A DNA stretch of 64,000 nt, taken from NCBI GenBank assembly GCA_951213105.1, contig OX578137.1:58404236-58468235 (forward strand), given 5' to 3'. The notes beneath the pieces were generated by a model. That model had not been told where the DNA came from. It searched no databases and saw nothing but the letters and a program-made list of their open reading frames with translations. Position numbers and translations under genes: made by a program. Shown in pieces: positions 1 to 11,200 of the stretch. Every line of letters starts with the position of its first letter. The stretch's first letter is position 1. The DNA comes from Amaurobius ferox (Eukaryota; Arthropoda; Arachnida; Araneae; Amaurobiidae).

Positions 1-710
1 AATATAAACAGGTTTATATGCAGCGAAAAGCTTGATAACTATCTTAAAAGATCGCTAAACAACTTTCGAATACAATAAAACAGTAATTAAATGCTCATCT
101 AATTCCCAAAATAGCCGTTACGATTATCAAAATACTGACGTATTTAACAATTCGATTTAGCTCATATCACGTCAATTGCTCTCCAACTGAACAACGACTC
201 TTTTTATATTTTCTTCGTATAACTCTCTAGAGAGAACTCGTACCTCCAAGATTATTTTATATTTCGAGAAAGTTCTAGTACATTCGAAAAATTGTCTAAA
301 GAAATTAGCAATAAATCGCCAAATTTGACAACACTGCCCCGAAATTTAAAATATGGCAATGCTACAGTCACGTGTTAGTACTGGTTGCCTGAAAAGGTGT
401 TATCTCCTTGAATAGGACAAAGGCTTTCAATACAAACAAAAGTCAGCTACGTATTATTTGAATAAAGGCAAAACACAGTGAAAATTTTTACATATTCGTA
501 ACAGTATTCCCTGCAAAATTTTCTAGGCGGTAGACAAATAGCACATTTTGTCCAAAAATTGAAAGGAAAAAATACCAGTGTACACATGCTGGCACACAAA
601 TCCCCACAGAATCACTTAAGAGCACCAATTTGCGTTCTGTGATGCTGTAAATGTGCACATATATCAATATCTCTGTATGGAATTTTTGAATTTGCCACAG
701 CTCTTTTATA
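1..710. other. AT-rich sequence, nothing recognised
   Basis: Both strands are AT-rich with only short, stop-interrupted frames. I see no repeat shared with the rest of the window before about position 711. Confidence 0.6.
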
Positions 711-1186
711 CAAATTTACAAAAATAAAATTTAAAATGTGGCTATTTATTTGTGTTTTTGACTCATTATCACGGGAGAACGGCTACATCAAATTCCATAA
801 AATTTTGTGGGTAGCCTTGGAATACCCACAATTGAAATTTTGTAAACCAGGGGATTTCTAGATCCAGGAGTTGTTTGTATATTAATAAAACAAGAAAGAT
901 CAATCATGCTTAAAGCATTGATTATGAAACACTTTCCAACTTCAATGCAATTTTATTTAAAAAAGTCGAAAATGCAATACATTCCTCGGTAATATTTTAA
1001 AACTTATCACAATACTACATTGATTTATTATATTTGAAAACTTAAACCTTCATTGAAAAAAATGAACTTCATTCAAATGACGGCATTGAAATATAAATTG
1101 CGTGGTTTAAATATCTCTAAAATGCAATATATTCCACGGTAATATTTTTAAATCTATCATAATACTACGATAATATATTATATTTG

Positions 1187-1474
1187 AAAACTTCATCGAA
1201 AACATCTGAAATTAATTCAAATGACGTCATAGAAAAAATAACACGCCTGGATCTCTCTATAAAAGCAGGATTTCATTCATAACTTTCTCCATTTCATTCA
1301 TCACAATACTATAATAATTTATTTTATTTAAAAACTTCATCGAAAACAACTGAAATTAATTCAAATGACGTCATAGAAAAAATAACACGCCTGGATCTCT
1401 CTATAAAAGCAGGATATCATTCATAACTTTCTCCATTTCATTCATCACAATACTATAATAATTTATTTTATTTA
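1187..1474 (+). repeat. 144-bp direct tandem duplication inside R1a
   Basis: The block starting AAAACTTCATCGAAAAC at 1187 recurs at 1331 with few changes. The other R1 copies have one unit, so the duplication is specific to this copy. Confidence 0.8.
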
Positions 1475-2259
1475 AAAATTAAGACCATGGAGCTACAATT
1501 CATAAACTTTATGCTTAAAACTTCATCGAAAAAAATCGTCCTTCTGTTTATAAAATCAATTAATATTTCATTCATATCAGCCATGCAGACTCCATGGACT
1601 GAATTATTTTGTGTTAAAGAAATACAGTAATTCTAATGCAACTCATTCTACATATTTTGCTGTTTGCATTTTACATAGGTGAAAAATAGGCTTAGTTATA
1701 GAAATAATCAAATTTGAATGAGAATTTAAACTCAAATATATTGTCGTTGTGTTGTTTTACTATGTAGATGCACAGAATTTAAGCAGAAATAAAGTAGTTT
1801 TAGGATGGATACAACACTCAATATGAATTAAAAAGAACTTTAAAAAATCACGAATTTGAAACAAGATGGATGCCATATATCATTTTGAAGTGGGTCATGT
1901 GATCGTTTCATATCATGGTCACGTGATCGTTTCATATAAGATGTGTAATCATTATTTTAATTTTTATTTAAAAAACTACTGAATATATTTAGCTGGATTT
2001 TTTTTTATATATTTTATGGAACAATTTGACTATTACCTAAAATTTTCGAAGCAATTTGTGAATTTTAAATCCGCTTAAAAAATGTTAGAAAAATTAGGTC
2101 CCATAGGGCTCAATGTATTTCATTTTTTCAACCCGGGTTCAATCCAAAACTAATTGGGGGATATTATTCATTTATATTCCCATAGGTCCTACAGACCGTC
2201 TGAACAACATACTAAAATTTCATTTTGATTAAGTCCTTTTTACGGCAGTTATCGTGCTA

Positions 2260-2410
2260 ACGGACAGACAGACAGACAGACAGACAGACAGAATGAACAA
2301 AGTCATAAACACTTTTCAACTTTGTTGTAAAGTGTTAATAACGGACAGACAGACAGACAGACAGAATGAACAAAGTCATAAACACTTTTCAAGTTTGTTG
2401 TAAAGTGTTA
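2260..2410 (+). repeat. Duplicated R1 3-prime module: (ACAG)n plus hairpin
   Basis: The microsatellite, the spacer GAATGAACAAAGTCATAAAC and the terminal hairpin occur twice back to back, ending near 2337 and 2410. The other R1 copies have one such end. Confidence 0.75.
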
Positions 2411-3146
2411 AAAAGGCACAATTAACTTTCCATACACATAACATTATGCAGACGATATTCTTTCCTGCAAATTTATTTGAAGAAATTGATATCATGTAGT
2501 TAACAACGGAATTAAGTCTAACGAGATTATCCGTATTATAGTAGATGGTTTTTATTAAATATTTTATGATTTAATAATTAAGAAATGCATATAAAAATAA
2601 ATGTTATCGGAATTACATTTTTGACTGGATTACATCTATTACGGTTTTTGGGTTACGAGGATAATTGATATTTTTAATTTCTTATCTGTTAGTTTATCTG
2701 TTTTATAAGTTATTGTAAGTTATCTGTTTTATTTTGGCAAATATTGCTCAAACTCATATATTGTGTTTGACGCATTTTTGTAACAGAATAAAAATGTTAC
2801 TTGTATATCTTCTAATATTATTTAATACTTTCATTTTTGTCGTATGTTTATCCAATTTCATAGCGATTTCATTTGGTGTATATTGATTTAATTTCATATC
2901 TTCTGTAAATTTGTATACAAACGGGACTTGGATGTTTTATTCTTCAGATATGCCTGCGAAGATAAATGTGTACAACGAGAACACAGATTCTTATGCTTCG
3001 TTTTAGGAGGATTAAATTAAATATCTTAATAGAATGTTTTAAATAACAATGCCATTTAGAATACTGTAGGCATTTGCTCATAATTGTGAATTTTAAGTTA
3101 CTTTATATTATATATTCCGTACGAAGAACGGGTATACAATTGCTGG

Positions 3147-4073
3147 TACTATATATATGTTTCGGCAAATAAAAAATTCGAAAGAACTGTTTGTCAAATA
3201 TTTTGGAAGAAGTTGCTATCACATCTGCTACTTTTACGCTCAAAATCATATTATCTACAAAATCCCTTCAAGGATGCTTTCATATTTTAGGAAATATTGG
3301 ATCAAGTTCTGTGTTGCATGGAAATACATTATTTTAACCAGTAAAGAATTCTATTATGAAGATTTTTGCTTAGAAGAGCTTATTTCCATTCAGATAGGAA
3401 TAGCAAACTTCTTTCTGAATATTTGGACATTCGCTGTTTGAAATTCAATTGAATGAAATTCAATTGAAAGCTGATACTGAAGCACATAAGGCTGCATAAA
3501 ATGCAATTTCGGTGAACCAACCACAAATAAAATATTTGAAGTAGCAGAAAATCGGGAATGCATTTCTTTACGAGCTCCAGTGTTAGAAAATGGCCCATAT
3601 AATGACAAAATAAGATTCAGAAAAATGTTAATAAAACATTTTATGTGAAATATAAAATAAGGTTGTAAGCATTCAGTGAAGTAAAAGTAAATCTGGCGAA
3701 ATGAACAGTTCCTGCATTCAATTAATAAATGAATGTGAAAAATGAATGTTAACTTTATTTAAAATCACGGACCATTAACATGTTGTTATAGGGGAAACCA
3801 GGGTAGAATTGTATGCAATATGTTTGTTATACGATACGTTATATGACCAATTTTTCATTTACAGTAAACCATTATTATTCTTTTTTCTCTTATACAAGAC
3901 TAGAACGATTCACGCGGCATTTTTCCGTGTACTAGAAACGCGTCCGCAACTTAAATAATACATATACAGATAATACCACTCAATTTACAAAGCCCCTGTT
4001 TTGATCAAATTTATTCCCGTGCTTCGTTTTTCCATATGAAACAAAGCGAATGATACAACAAGGACGTAATATG
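3147..4073. other. AT-rich sequence, nothing recognised
   Basis: A 94-codon frame at 3157-3441 has composition-driven Phe/Tyr/Ile/Lys content and no recognised motif. I do not consider it a gene. Confidence 0.5.
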
Positions 4074-4180
4074 CCCTAAATAAGTTGCTTCAGTACGTCC
4101 TAAATAAGCTACTTTGATTCGTCCTAAATGAGCTACTTTGATTCGTCCTAAATGAGCTACTTTGATATGTCCTAAATAAT
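4074..4180 (+). repeat. 24-bp tandem repeat, about 4.5 units
   Basis: Units of the form GTCCTAAATRAGCTACTTTGATTC start near 4074, 4097, 4121, 4145 and 4169, with the first and last diverged. Confidence 0.8.
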
Positions 4181-4418
4181 CGTTCTATTGCTAATCGTTG
4201 ATTTGTCCCTTTATCCCAGGTGTAAAATTAAAAAAAATATTAATTAAAAATGGAACAACTTATTTTCGCAAAGATGGAAAACAGATAAATTAAAATCACT
4301 TCAGCAAACACCTATTTTTCATTAAAAAATAAAGACAACCATATATTAAATGGCTATAATTAAATGTCTTTAAAATCTGCATCTATACATTAAAATTACA
4401 TAACCAGAGGTTACATAA

Positions 4419-4460
4419 CCAGAGCGCTTTCGATCAATATTATGCCCTTTATCAGTGACA
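4419..4460 (-). ncRNA. Hammerhead-ribozyme-like motif (degenerate), PLE terminal repeat
   Basis: On the minus strand this reads TCACTGATAA, then a loop region, then CGAAAGCGCTCTGG. It follows the compact hammerhead layout of Penelope-like pseudo-LTRs: core CTGATGA (here CTGATAA), stem II, GAAA, very short palindromic stem III (GCGC) and a closing TGG. The core change and weak stem II suggest it is inactive. It faces away from a related motif at 7382-7422 on the plus strand. Confidence 0.5.
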
Positions 4461-4720
4461 AAGTAAAAGTAGGTGGCGAACACGAACTTTAATAGACAGG
4501 CCACAACCTCGAGGCAAAATTTGCATATTAATCATTTTAAATTCAGTACATTTAAAAAAAATAATTATAAAATACATAAATGTTAAAAGAACATAAATTA
4601 CAGGATAACAAATTGACAAAAGAAACAATCAATCAATCAATCATCGTGAGCGAGGGTCCGACTCATTGGGTTTACAACCTGAATATGCCTTGCCACGGAA
4701 TTTGAAATTCGACGATACTA

Positions 4721-5955
4721 AACAGGAAAGATCAATCATGCTTAAAGCATTGATTATGAAACGCTTTCCAACTTCAATGCAATTTTATTTAAACAAGTCT
4801 AAAATGCAATGCATTCCTCGGTAATATTTTTAAACTTATCACAATAGTGCATTCATTTATTATATTTGAAAACTTAAACCTTCATCGAAAAAAATGAACT
4901 TCATTCAAATGACGGCATTGAAATATAAATTGCCTGGTTTAAACATCTCTAAAATGTTATACATTCCTCGGTAATAGTTTTAGAATTATCATAATACTAC
5001 GATAATTTATTATATTTGAAAACTTCATCGAAAACAACTGAAATTAATTCAAATGACGTCATAGAAAAAATAACACGCCAGGATCTCTCTATAAAAACAG
5101 GATTTCATTCATAACTTTCTCCCATTCATTTCATTCATCACAATACTATAATAATTTATTTTATTTAAACATTTTGTTTAAGACCATGGAGCTACAAAAA
5201 ATTAAACTCTATGCTTGAAACTTCATCGAAAAAAATCGTCCTTCTCTTTATGAAATCAATTAATATTTCATTCATATCAGCCATGCAGACTCCATGGACT
5301 AAATTATTTTGCGTTAAAAAATACAGGAATTCTAATACAACTCATTCTATATATTTTGCTGTTTGCATTTTACATAGGTGAAAAATAGGCTTAGTTGTAG
5401 AAATAATCAAATTCAGATGAGCATTTAAAATCAAATATATTGTCATTGCGTTGTTTCAGTATGTAGATGCACAGAATTTAAGCAAAAATAAAGTAGTTTT
5501 AGGACGGATACAACACTCAATATGAATTAAAAAGAACTTAAAAAAATCACGATTTTGAAACAAGATGGGTGCCATATATCATTTTGAAGTGGGTCATGTG
5601 ATCGTTTCATATCATGGTCACGTGATCGTTTCATATAAGAGGTGTAATTATTATTTTAATTTTTATTTAAAAAACTACTGAATATATTTCGCTGAATTTT
5701 TTTTATATATTTTATGGAACAATTTGAATATTACCTAAAATTTTCGAAGCAATTTGTGAATTTTAAATCCGCTTAAAAAATGTTTGAAAAATTAGATCTC
5801 ATAGGGCTCAATGTATTTCATTTTTTCGAGTTCAATCCAAAACTTATTGGGTAATATTATTCATTTATATTCCCATAGGTTCTACAGGCCGTCTGAACAA
5901 CATACTAAAATTTCATTTTGATTAAGTCATTTTTACGGCAGTTATCGTACTAACG

Positions 5956-5989
<34 letters not shown>

Positions 5990-6034
5990 ATGAACAAAGT
6001 CATAAACACTTTTCAACTTTGTTGTAAAGTGTTA
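4721..6034 (+). mobile_element. Repeat R1, copy b
   Basis: Full-length copy colinear with R1a but without its 144-bp and 3-prime duplications, so it is probably nearer the ancestral 1.3-kb form. It ends with (ACAG)n and the AACACTTT/AAAGTGTT hairpin (about 6006-6034). It lies between the PLE coding remnant at 6.4 kb and the hammerhead-like motif at 4.4 kb, so it probably inserted into that PLE. Confidence 0.65.
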
Positions 6035-6170
6035 ATAAAACCTAACTTTTAAAAATGTAAGATTCTGTAAGTAAGTTGTCTATTATAGCAGTCAACTATC
6101 TTGCTCCTACCCTAAGTACAAAATACAATAACATACTAAGCATACATGTACTCATAAGTTTGGATCTATA

Positions 6171-6171
6171 A

Positions 6172-6243
<72 letters not shown>
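6171..6243. repeat. (TA)n microsatellite
   Basis: Nearly pure TA dinucleotide tract. Confidence 0.9.
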
Positions 6244-6246
<3 letters not shown>

Positions 6247-6416
6247 CGTAAACATGATTAAACTTAAACATCACTTATTCTCAGAGCAGTCTATATACAT
6301 AATACACACAATAACTTAACATTACTTATATAAAAGAACTCTGAGTGGTAACATATTAAATATATACAAAATTAAAATTATATCACACACATGAAAAACA
6401 CAAAAGAAAAATTGTA

Positions 6417-7334
6417 CTAAATATCCAGGAAATCATTCAATGGTTTAACACGCAGTAAGTCGAGAACAAGTCTCCAAGTATAATTGAGGGTCTGAACGGG
6501 ATCAAAATTGCAAATAGAATCACTGTAAATATAAATGTAAAGGTATTTAGAAAATAAAATATTACGAGGGTTATTGCAGGTAATTGAGAGAAAAGTCTTA
6601 TCGAACATAAGATGAAAATTATCGTTAATAGCCAAACGGTCAAGACCTGTGAACAGTTTTCTACTTTTTAACATTGCCAGCATGCTCAGTTAAACGAATA
6701 CCGACTATACTCTTAATACTACCAATGTAGAACTTATAATTTACTTTCGGAAATAACAGGGGGGACAACGTACACCCCGGCCTGACACATGAAGTTATGT
6801 TTAGTATTAGATTTATCAGAACGAATGCGATTAAATAAGGTAGTTACTTTTGAATGGTCGGGCTTAAACTTCATGACAAAATATGATCATGACATGGCTT
6901 ATTCATGACAAAATTGAATCTGAAGACGAAAAATCACCGGATGAAAAGGAAGACTAGATTCATACGACAAATTTTCAGATAAAGGAGCAAGGTTAGTATT
7001 AGGATAAATTAAATTATAGCGAATTGTGGAAAATATTTTGTAAATGAAAGGTTAAAGATAAAGTCAATTTTGGTCATTAATGCCGAGATAGATGAACAAA
7101 CGTTAAAAGCACGATTAAAATAAGCAATAAAAGGAATTGTGTTAGAAGAGTCATTTGGAAGACAAGAATTAGAGAACATAGGTTTACGAAAACAGAAGAA
7201 TGAAAGGTAAGAGAGTCACCGGAAACGTGGACGTCCAAAAAAGGCAAAGAAAAAATAGACTTATGTTTAAAGGTAAAATTAATAGAGGGGTAAAAATCGT
7301 TAACAGTATCTAAAAGATTAAGGAGTTCGCACAA
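6417..7334 (-). pseudogene. Penelope-like element, RT C-terminus plus C-terminal GIY-YIG endonuclease (decayed)
   Basis: Read on the minus strand, 7334-7077 encodes the thumb/C-terminal part of a Penelope-like reverse transcriptase, with the INFTFKHKS and LPFLDVHVS stretches near 7217-7290. Downstream, about 6745-6683 encodes YKFYIGSIKS, then R-L-T-E-H, the YIG box plus the conserved Arg and His of a GIY-YIG nuclease. The frame at 6683-6417 continues with NNPRNILF, typical of the nuclease C-terminus. So the nuclease follows the RT, the canonical PLE order. RT fingers and palm are missing, several frames are needed and stops intervene, so the copy is dead. In the family, RT plus nuclease drive target-primed reverse transcription. 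Confidence 0.7.
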
Positions 7335-7381
7335 ACTATGGTTCCATATTAATGCTCATATTCACCACCTATTTTTACTTT

Positions 7382-7422
7382 GTCACTGATGAAAGGCATA
7401 ATAAAGCTCGAAAGTATTCTGG
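7382..7422 (+). ncRNA. Hammerhead-ribozyme-like motif in PLE terminal repeat
   Basis: GTCACTGATGA at 7382-7392 is an exact CTGATGA core. A weak stem II follows (GGC/GCT), then CGAAA, a very short stem III region and CTGG. This is the layout of minimal hammerheads in PLE pseudo-LTRs. It abuts the RT remnant and points opposite to the motif at 4419-4460, so the PLE seems to have inverted terminal repeats. Confidence 0.55.
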
Positions 7423-7769
7423 TTGTGTAATTTTGATGTACCTCATGGATGGAGATTTTATTAAAGACATTTAATAATAGCCGAGTTTGGTTGCCTTTAT
7501 ATTTTAAAGTTTTATTTCTTTGACGTGTTTTTCTTTCAATTTTAACTATTTTTTTATTCGAGACAAAATCTCTGCCATATATATAATCAAAACGCTTGCT
7601 TTCAGATATCATCTGCAGCGGCACAGAAAGAATATATTTAATTTGACAAAATGACTGAAAATGTGATTGTCGAAGTTCAAAGTTCGCACGCAAGTTGCAG
7701 GTGGACGCTAACCAACCTGATTTGGTTACACCCTGTGGAAAAGAAAAAATCACATAAATACAATACTAA
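7423..7769. other. PLE flank or terminal-repeat remainder
   Basis: An open minus-strand frame (7349-7753, 134 codons) runs through the hammerhead-like motif in antisense. It is basic and matches no family I recognise. I read the stretch as non-coding terminal-repeat sequence. Confidence 0.3.
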
Positions 7770-9311
7770 CACTTACCAATAGTGTCTCCCAGTTGACTCA
7801 GTATATCGTGACTCCTATACGTATTGACTCGTATACGTGAAATCTGAAAAGATTGCGTACATTACGTTGAATTCAGAAAAGCAGTCGATTTTGTGGCTAC
7901 TAACACTTTTATTATACACATAAATTATGAAACACACTAATGATGTATAAACATTATACACTTAAAAAGAACCTAACTTGACCTCGGGGTGTACTGAGTT
8001 ATTACGATAATTGTAAATTTATATTATCATTAATTTAAATCTCGAGCTGATTTTTCCAAGCTCAGAACTTATATTGATACAATTATAGTTAAATTAAGAT
8101 ATATATATATATATATATATTAGCATTACAGTTGAATTTAAAAAACACAATACCTCCAACACAGATGAAATGGATTGTTAGTACCAAAAAGAGAGAACCT
8201 CCAAAACTTCATAAGGTTAGGGGCCTAGGATCGGCGAGGCAACACAGTTCACACGGACACTCGATTCAGGAAATTTTACGGAGATCAGGAGTCCATCAGG
8301 GATTAGTGCTCCATGTCCGTTGTGAGCTCGACCGTCCAAATACCGGTTGGTCCAGTGATGGTTGGAGGTCCGGAAAACTACGTGAAGGCCGATGCTTGTC
8401 GGGGTCGGATACCGACAAACGTTACGGTTGCATGCATCACAACATTTCGAACCGATGACGGTCGACTCATCCAGATGAATCGTGTTATATACTGCATAGA
8501 GACCCAGGATTGGTGCCTCGTAAACACTCCGCCAATGCATAGTCGTCCGTGTGGTGACATAGTCACTGAGCTGTGAAATGCCGTCTATCGTGCTGTCCGC
8601 ACAATTGTTACGGTTTAACCGTAGTTTATAGGATCCAAAAAGGTATCCTAATACTACGCCGTCTATTTCCAGAGCTGTGTGCCTCTGCTTGGCGAAAGGG
8701 ACGAAGTTCTCGCTGCTCCGATGACCGCTATCGCCCGATGAGTTTTGCAAATACCAGTGTCGTTCCTCTCTAGATCGATTTGGCTTAGAGTGGTCATAAA
8801 ATTTCATTTCTTAATAGCCGCGTCTGGATACGAGCTACACTTGAATAGTTGTGCTCACATCAGGGTACCATATACGCCGGTTACTTCCTGTAGGGTCTAG
8901 GGCTACCACTAAGGAATATCTGTGGATACCGGTTCCCAAAGATATGTCGAAATGCATTTTGGAATCGGGCTTCGATCAAGTATTTATACACTTTTAGAGA
9001 CATTCTCTGCAGAGATCAAAAATAGATGAACCGTGAAATAACTTTCTGAAATAACTTTCTAAAATCGGGTCTCTTCACATTTTGTGGAGGGTGGAATAAA
9101 ATGGGACGCTCAGCTGAGTTTCCCCGTCCACTCATTTGTTACATCATTTGTGCGCGAGAATGGGTGGGACGAAATTCCGAACTATTTATTGGATTACGAA
9201 ATGACGCTCATTTTGTATGCGTTCCAATAAAATCTGATATCCTGCGCGTTCCCAGCATCCGGGAGGTCCCCTCCGAGGCTCGGAGTGACTTAACACTTGA
9301 CTGGGGGACAT
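7770..9311 (-). mobile_element. LTR-retrotransposon-like end segment, copy A
   Basis: Related to 61301-62972. Shared landmarks are ACTTGACCTCGGGGTG (about 7977 and 61503), TTTTGTGGC followed by ACT, a GACGCT...ATGCGTTCCA block (about 9200 and 62865) and a left edge that on the minus strand reads as a splice donor (G|GTAAGTG at 7770-7777; G|GTGAG in copy B). On the minus strand the far end starts TGTCCCCCAGTC near 9311, like a TG-starting LTR. Family not determined (BEL/Pao or gypsy possible). A GC-rich block lies inside. Confidence 0.4.
8217..8807 (-). CDS. Unidentified 196-codon open frame in a GC-rich block
   Basis: This is the longest clean reading frame outside the large Helitron, in a block (about 8150-9310) that is close to half GC while its surroundings are near 30 percent. 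The product is hydrophilic, with several Cys, His and Arg clusters, and has no motif I recognise. A plus-strand frame (8313-8576, 87 codons) also has a protein-like look, with PVMVGG and spaced Cys. High GC lowers stop frequency, so either or both may be chance. It could be captured host sequence, an element gene fragment or non-coding LTR U3. Confidence 0.2.
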   Translation of the reverse strand: MKFYDHSKPNRSREERHWYLQNSSGDSGHRSSENFVPFAKQRHTALEIDGVVLGYLFGSYKLRLNRNNCADSTIDGISQLSDYVTTRTTMHWRSVYEAPILGLYAVYNTIHLDESTVIGSKCCDACNRNVCRYPTPTSIGLHVVFRTSNHHWTNRYLDGRAHNGHGALIPDGLLISVKFPESSVRVNCVASPILGP

Positions 9312-10197
9312 AATTTTCCAGTGATTTGTCGTTTCAATTTAGACATTTACTACGACATCTCATACATGAAAATTTACAACTTCTGTCTCATACTATTCAA
9401 ACCTTGGCTCTGAACTGCCTCATCGTGTCTCTGAGGAGGCATCGTGCTACAATTAAACTTACCGTACGCCTTACATACTTAGTAATTACCCGCCTTCCTT
9501 TATGGGTCGAGCCCGGTGAGCATGAATAGTGTTTGCACAATGTGTAAAATATTGTTATGCTTCATAACACACCCATCAGGTTTTCGGCATTTTGTTAATT
9601 GCCTTATCACTTTATAATATTAGCTATATTTTTCTGAAGCTTGTTTCATGTTTGCCTCTGCCTCCTTAAACACACAGGTGTGAGGCTATGTTGTTTTGAC
9701 TTTCGGCGTACGCAAATGAAAAGCCAGAGGTGTTAGGTTTAGATTTAGTTTATGGCCAGTTCTGGGGAAATTAAATAAAGGTTAGAGTAATTTTTGTTCT
9801 AGAGTTTTTGTTAGCCTGCTACTCAGTCTTTGTTTCTATGCTTTAATTGCTGTTTAAAATCACTGTTTGAAGTTTTTAGCTTTTATACAATGTTTTTTTT
9901 CTTTTTTAGTTGATATAGTTTATTGTCCTTTCAGATGTATAGTCTTTTCCGCAAAGTTTTCTACTATTCTACATATGATTTATGCTGAATCTATGAGTCC
10001 ATGTTGAGGTTAAAGTTTTTACTAATTTTCTTTGTCTTTCCTGTTTCAGACTCAAGGCCATTTCTTATGTAGTTAAGGCAGTTACTTTTTAAACCATTGA
10101 TTTTGATTACTTGTGTATTGCTGTGATGCATTTTGCTAGTTTTGACCTTCTGAGTTAAAGCTGTGTGGTGTCGTACTTGATATTGTGTGTACATTTG
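9312..10197. other. No recognised feature
   Basis: 9313-9530 is somewhat GC-richer and may belong to the preceding LTR-like segment. The rest is AT-rich without repeats I can match. Confidence 0.4.
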
Positions 10198-11200
10198 TCA
10201 TCCAGGTAATTTAGTGTTTACTTGATTTTTCCTAACGAGACAGGATTCTTCAGGACTCTGTCCGTCCAGTTTTCTATTTAATCCTGTGTCGCTTTCAGCA
10301 GATGATGTTGACTCGTTAGGGGGCAGTATGCAATGTAATGTAGTGGATCGTCGACATCTCCATGGACACAAGTGTCCGTGATACTCTTTCTTATTTGGTA
10401 TAGAATTGAAGGAAAAGGGTAGTGTCCTTTGCAGAACATGGAGATTCCCCTGGATGGTGGTTATCTGTTTTGTTCTGACATGTAACATGTATGTCTATGT
10501 CTTACGATACATTTCTGTTCCGTTCCCGGCCTCTCAAACTGCTACTGTAAGCCCTCCGGTCAGTCGAGTGGTCTGTGTTTTCAACACATTTCTGTTATCA
10601 ACAAGAGTTTTTACCACATTTGCAGCTCGCGTTTCATCAGGTAAGGCTTAAGGTTTAATTTTTATGCAGTTTAATATGAACTTTAATGTTTTTTTGCGAC
10701 TTCCCTGTTGCTGTCTTCGCTACCTGATCCGCTTGATCGTTTCTTTCTATGCCGACACGTGCTAGGACCCAGGTCAGCTATATTTTGTGGTCGAGCTTTA
10801 AGATGAGTTGTTGAACTTCTGTGACCTAACCCAAGGTTGTTTGATGCATCTTTAATGCTTCAAAGCTACATATGTTGTCTGTGGCAATTACCTCAAGTGG
10901 CGACTTATGTTGCAACATCCATTTAAGTGCCTGTATTATTGCGTTAAATTCTACCTGGAAGACCGCGTTCTTATTTGTAATCTGTGCATGCGTTAGCTTG
11001 TTGGCTGTAAAGATGCAGAGGGAAAGGTCTTTTTACGGAGTTTTTTAGTTTCTTTATGCGTAAGCTCTTCAATTTTGTTCCCCACATGCCTGTTACGTAA
11101 CAGAGGACTGGAGGAGAAAATAAAAGACTGAAATTTTACCGTGGAGCTAGAACCTATTACGGTCAATTTCCAATTGAGAAAACTCTTTTCGGCGTTAAGC
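10198..11200 (-). pseudogene. LINE (Jockey/R1/CR1-type) C-terminus: RNase H and Cys/His knuckle remnant
   Basis: On the minus strand, about 10990-10870 encodes NAVFQVEFNAIIQALKW and then IATDN, the second and third acidic motifs of RNase H as found in LINE polyproteins. About 10800-10700 encodes ERNDQADQVAKTA, the fourth motif (normally H-G/N-E-x-AD-x-AK). About 10420-10250 encodes DDPLHYIAYCPLTS, the conserved Cys/His tail after RNase H. Two frames are needed and stops are present; RT and endonuclease are absent, so this is a 5-prime-truncated dead copy. In the family, this polyprotein copies RNA into chromosomal nicks and may mobilise SINEs. Confidence 0.65.

Larger units (their letters stand above)
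889..2410 (+). mobile_element. Repeat R1, copy a (Helentron/HINE-like architecture)
   Basis: One of four copies of a family with no ORF (others at 4721-6034, 51492-52264 and, inverted, 54934-55904). It starts AACAAGAAAGATCAATCATG, carries a near-palindrome (AATCATGCTT/AAGCATTGATT), and ends with (ACAG)n, about 25 unique bases and a hairpin with AACACTTT/AAAGTGTT arms around CAAC/GTTG. The 5-prime AACACTTTCCAAC is an inverted match to the 3-prime GTTGTAAAGTGTT. Subterminal inverted repeats, a microsatellite and a 3-prime stem-loop are known for Helentron-associated elements; assigning R1 to that class is inference. This copy also has an internal 144-bp duplication and a duplicated 3-prime module. 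Confidence 0.6.
711..3146 (+). mobile_element. Non-autonomous Helitron-like element, copy 1, interrupted by R1
   Basis: The left part (about 711-888) and right part (about 2411-3146) match the two halves of a better bounded element at 54619-56485. Shared landmarks are the ATCACGGGAGAACGGCT / GTGGGTAGCC block at 765-815 and the region running into the 3-prime end. The 3-prime end is Helitron-like: a short hairpin (CCGT/ACGG, about 3118-3131) lies just before CTGG at 3143-3146, followed by T, matching the CTRR^T rule. The 5-prime terminus is degraded, so 711 is approximate. There is no coding capacity. R1 occupies 889-2410. Confidence 0.6.
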
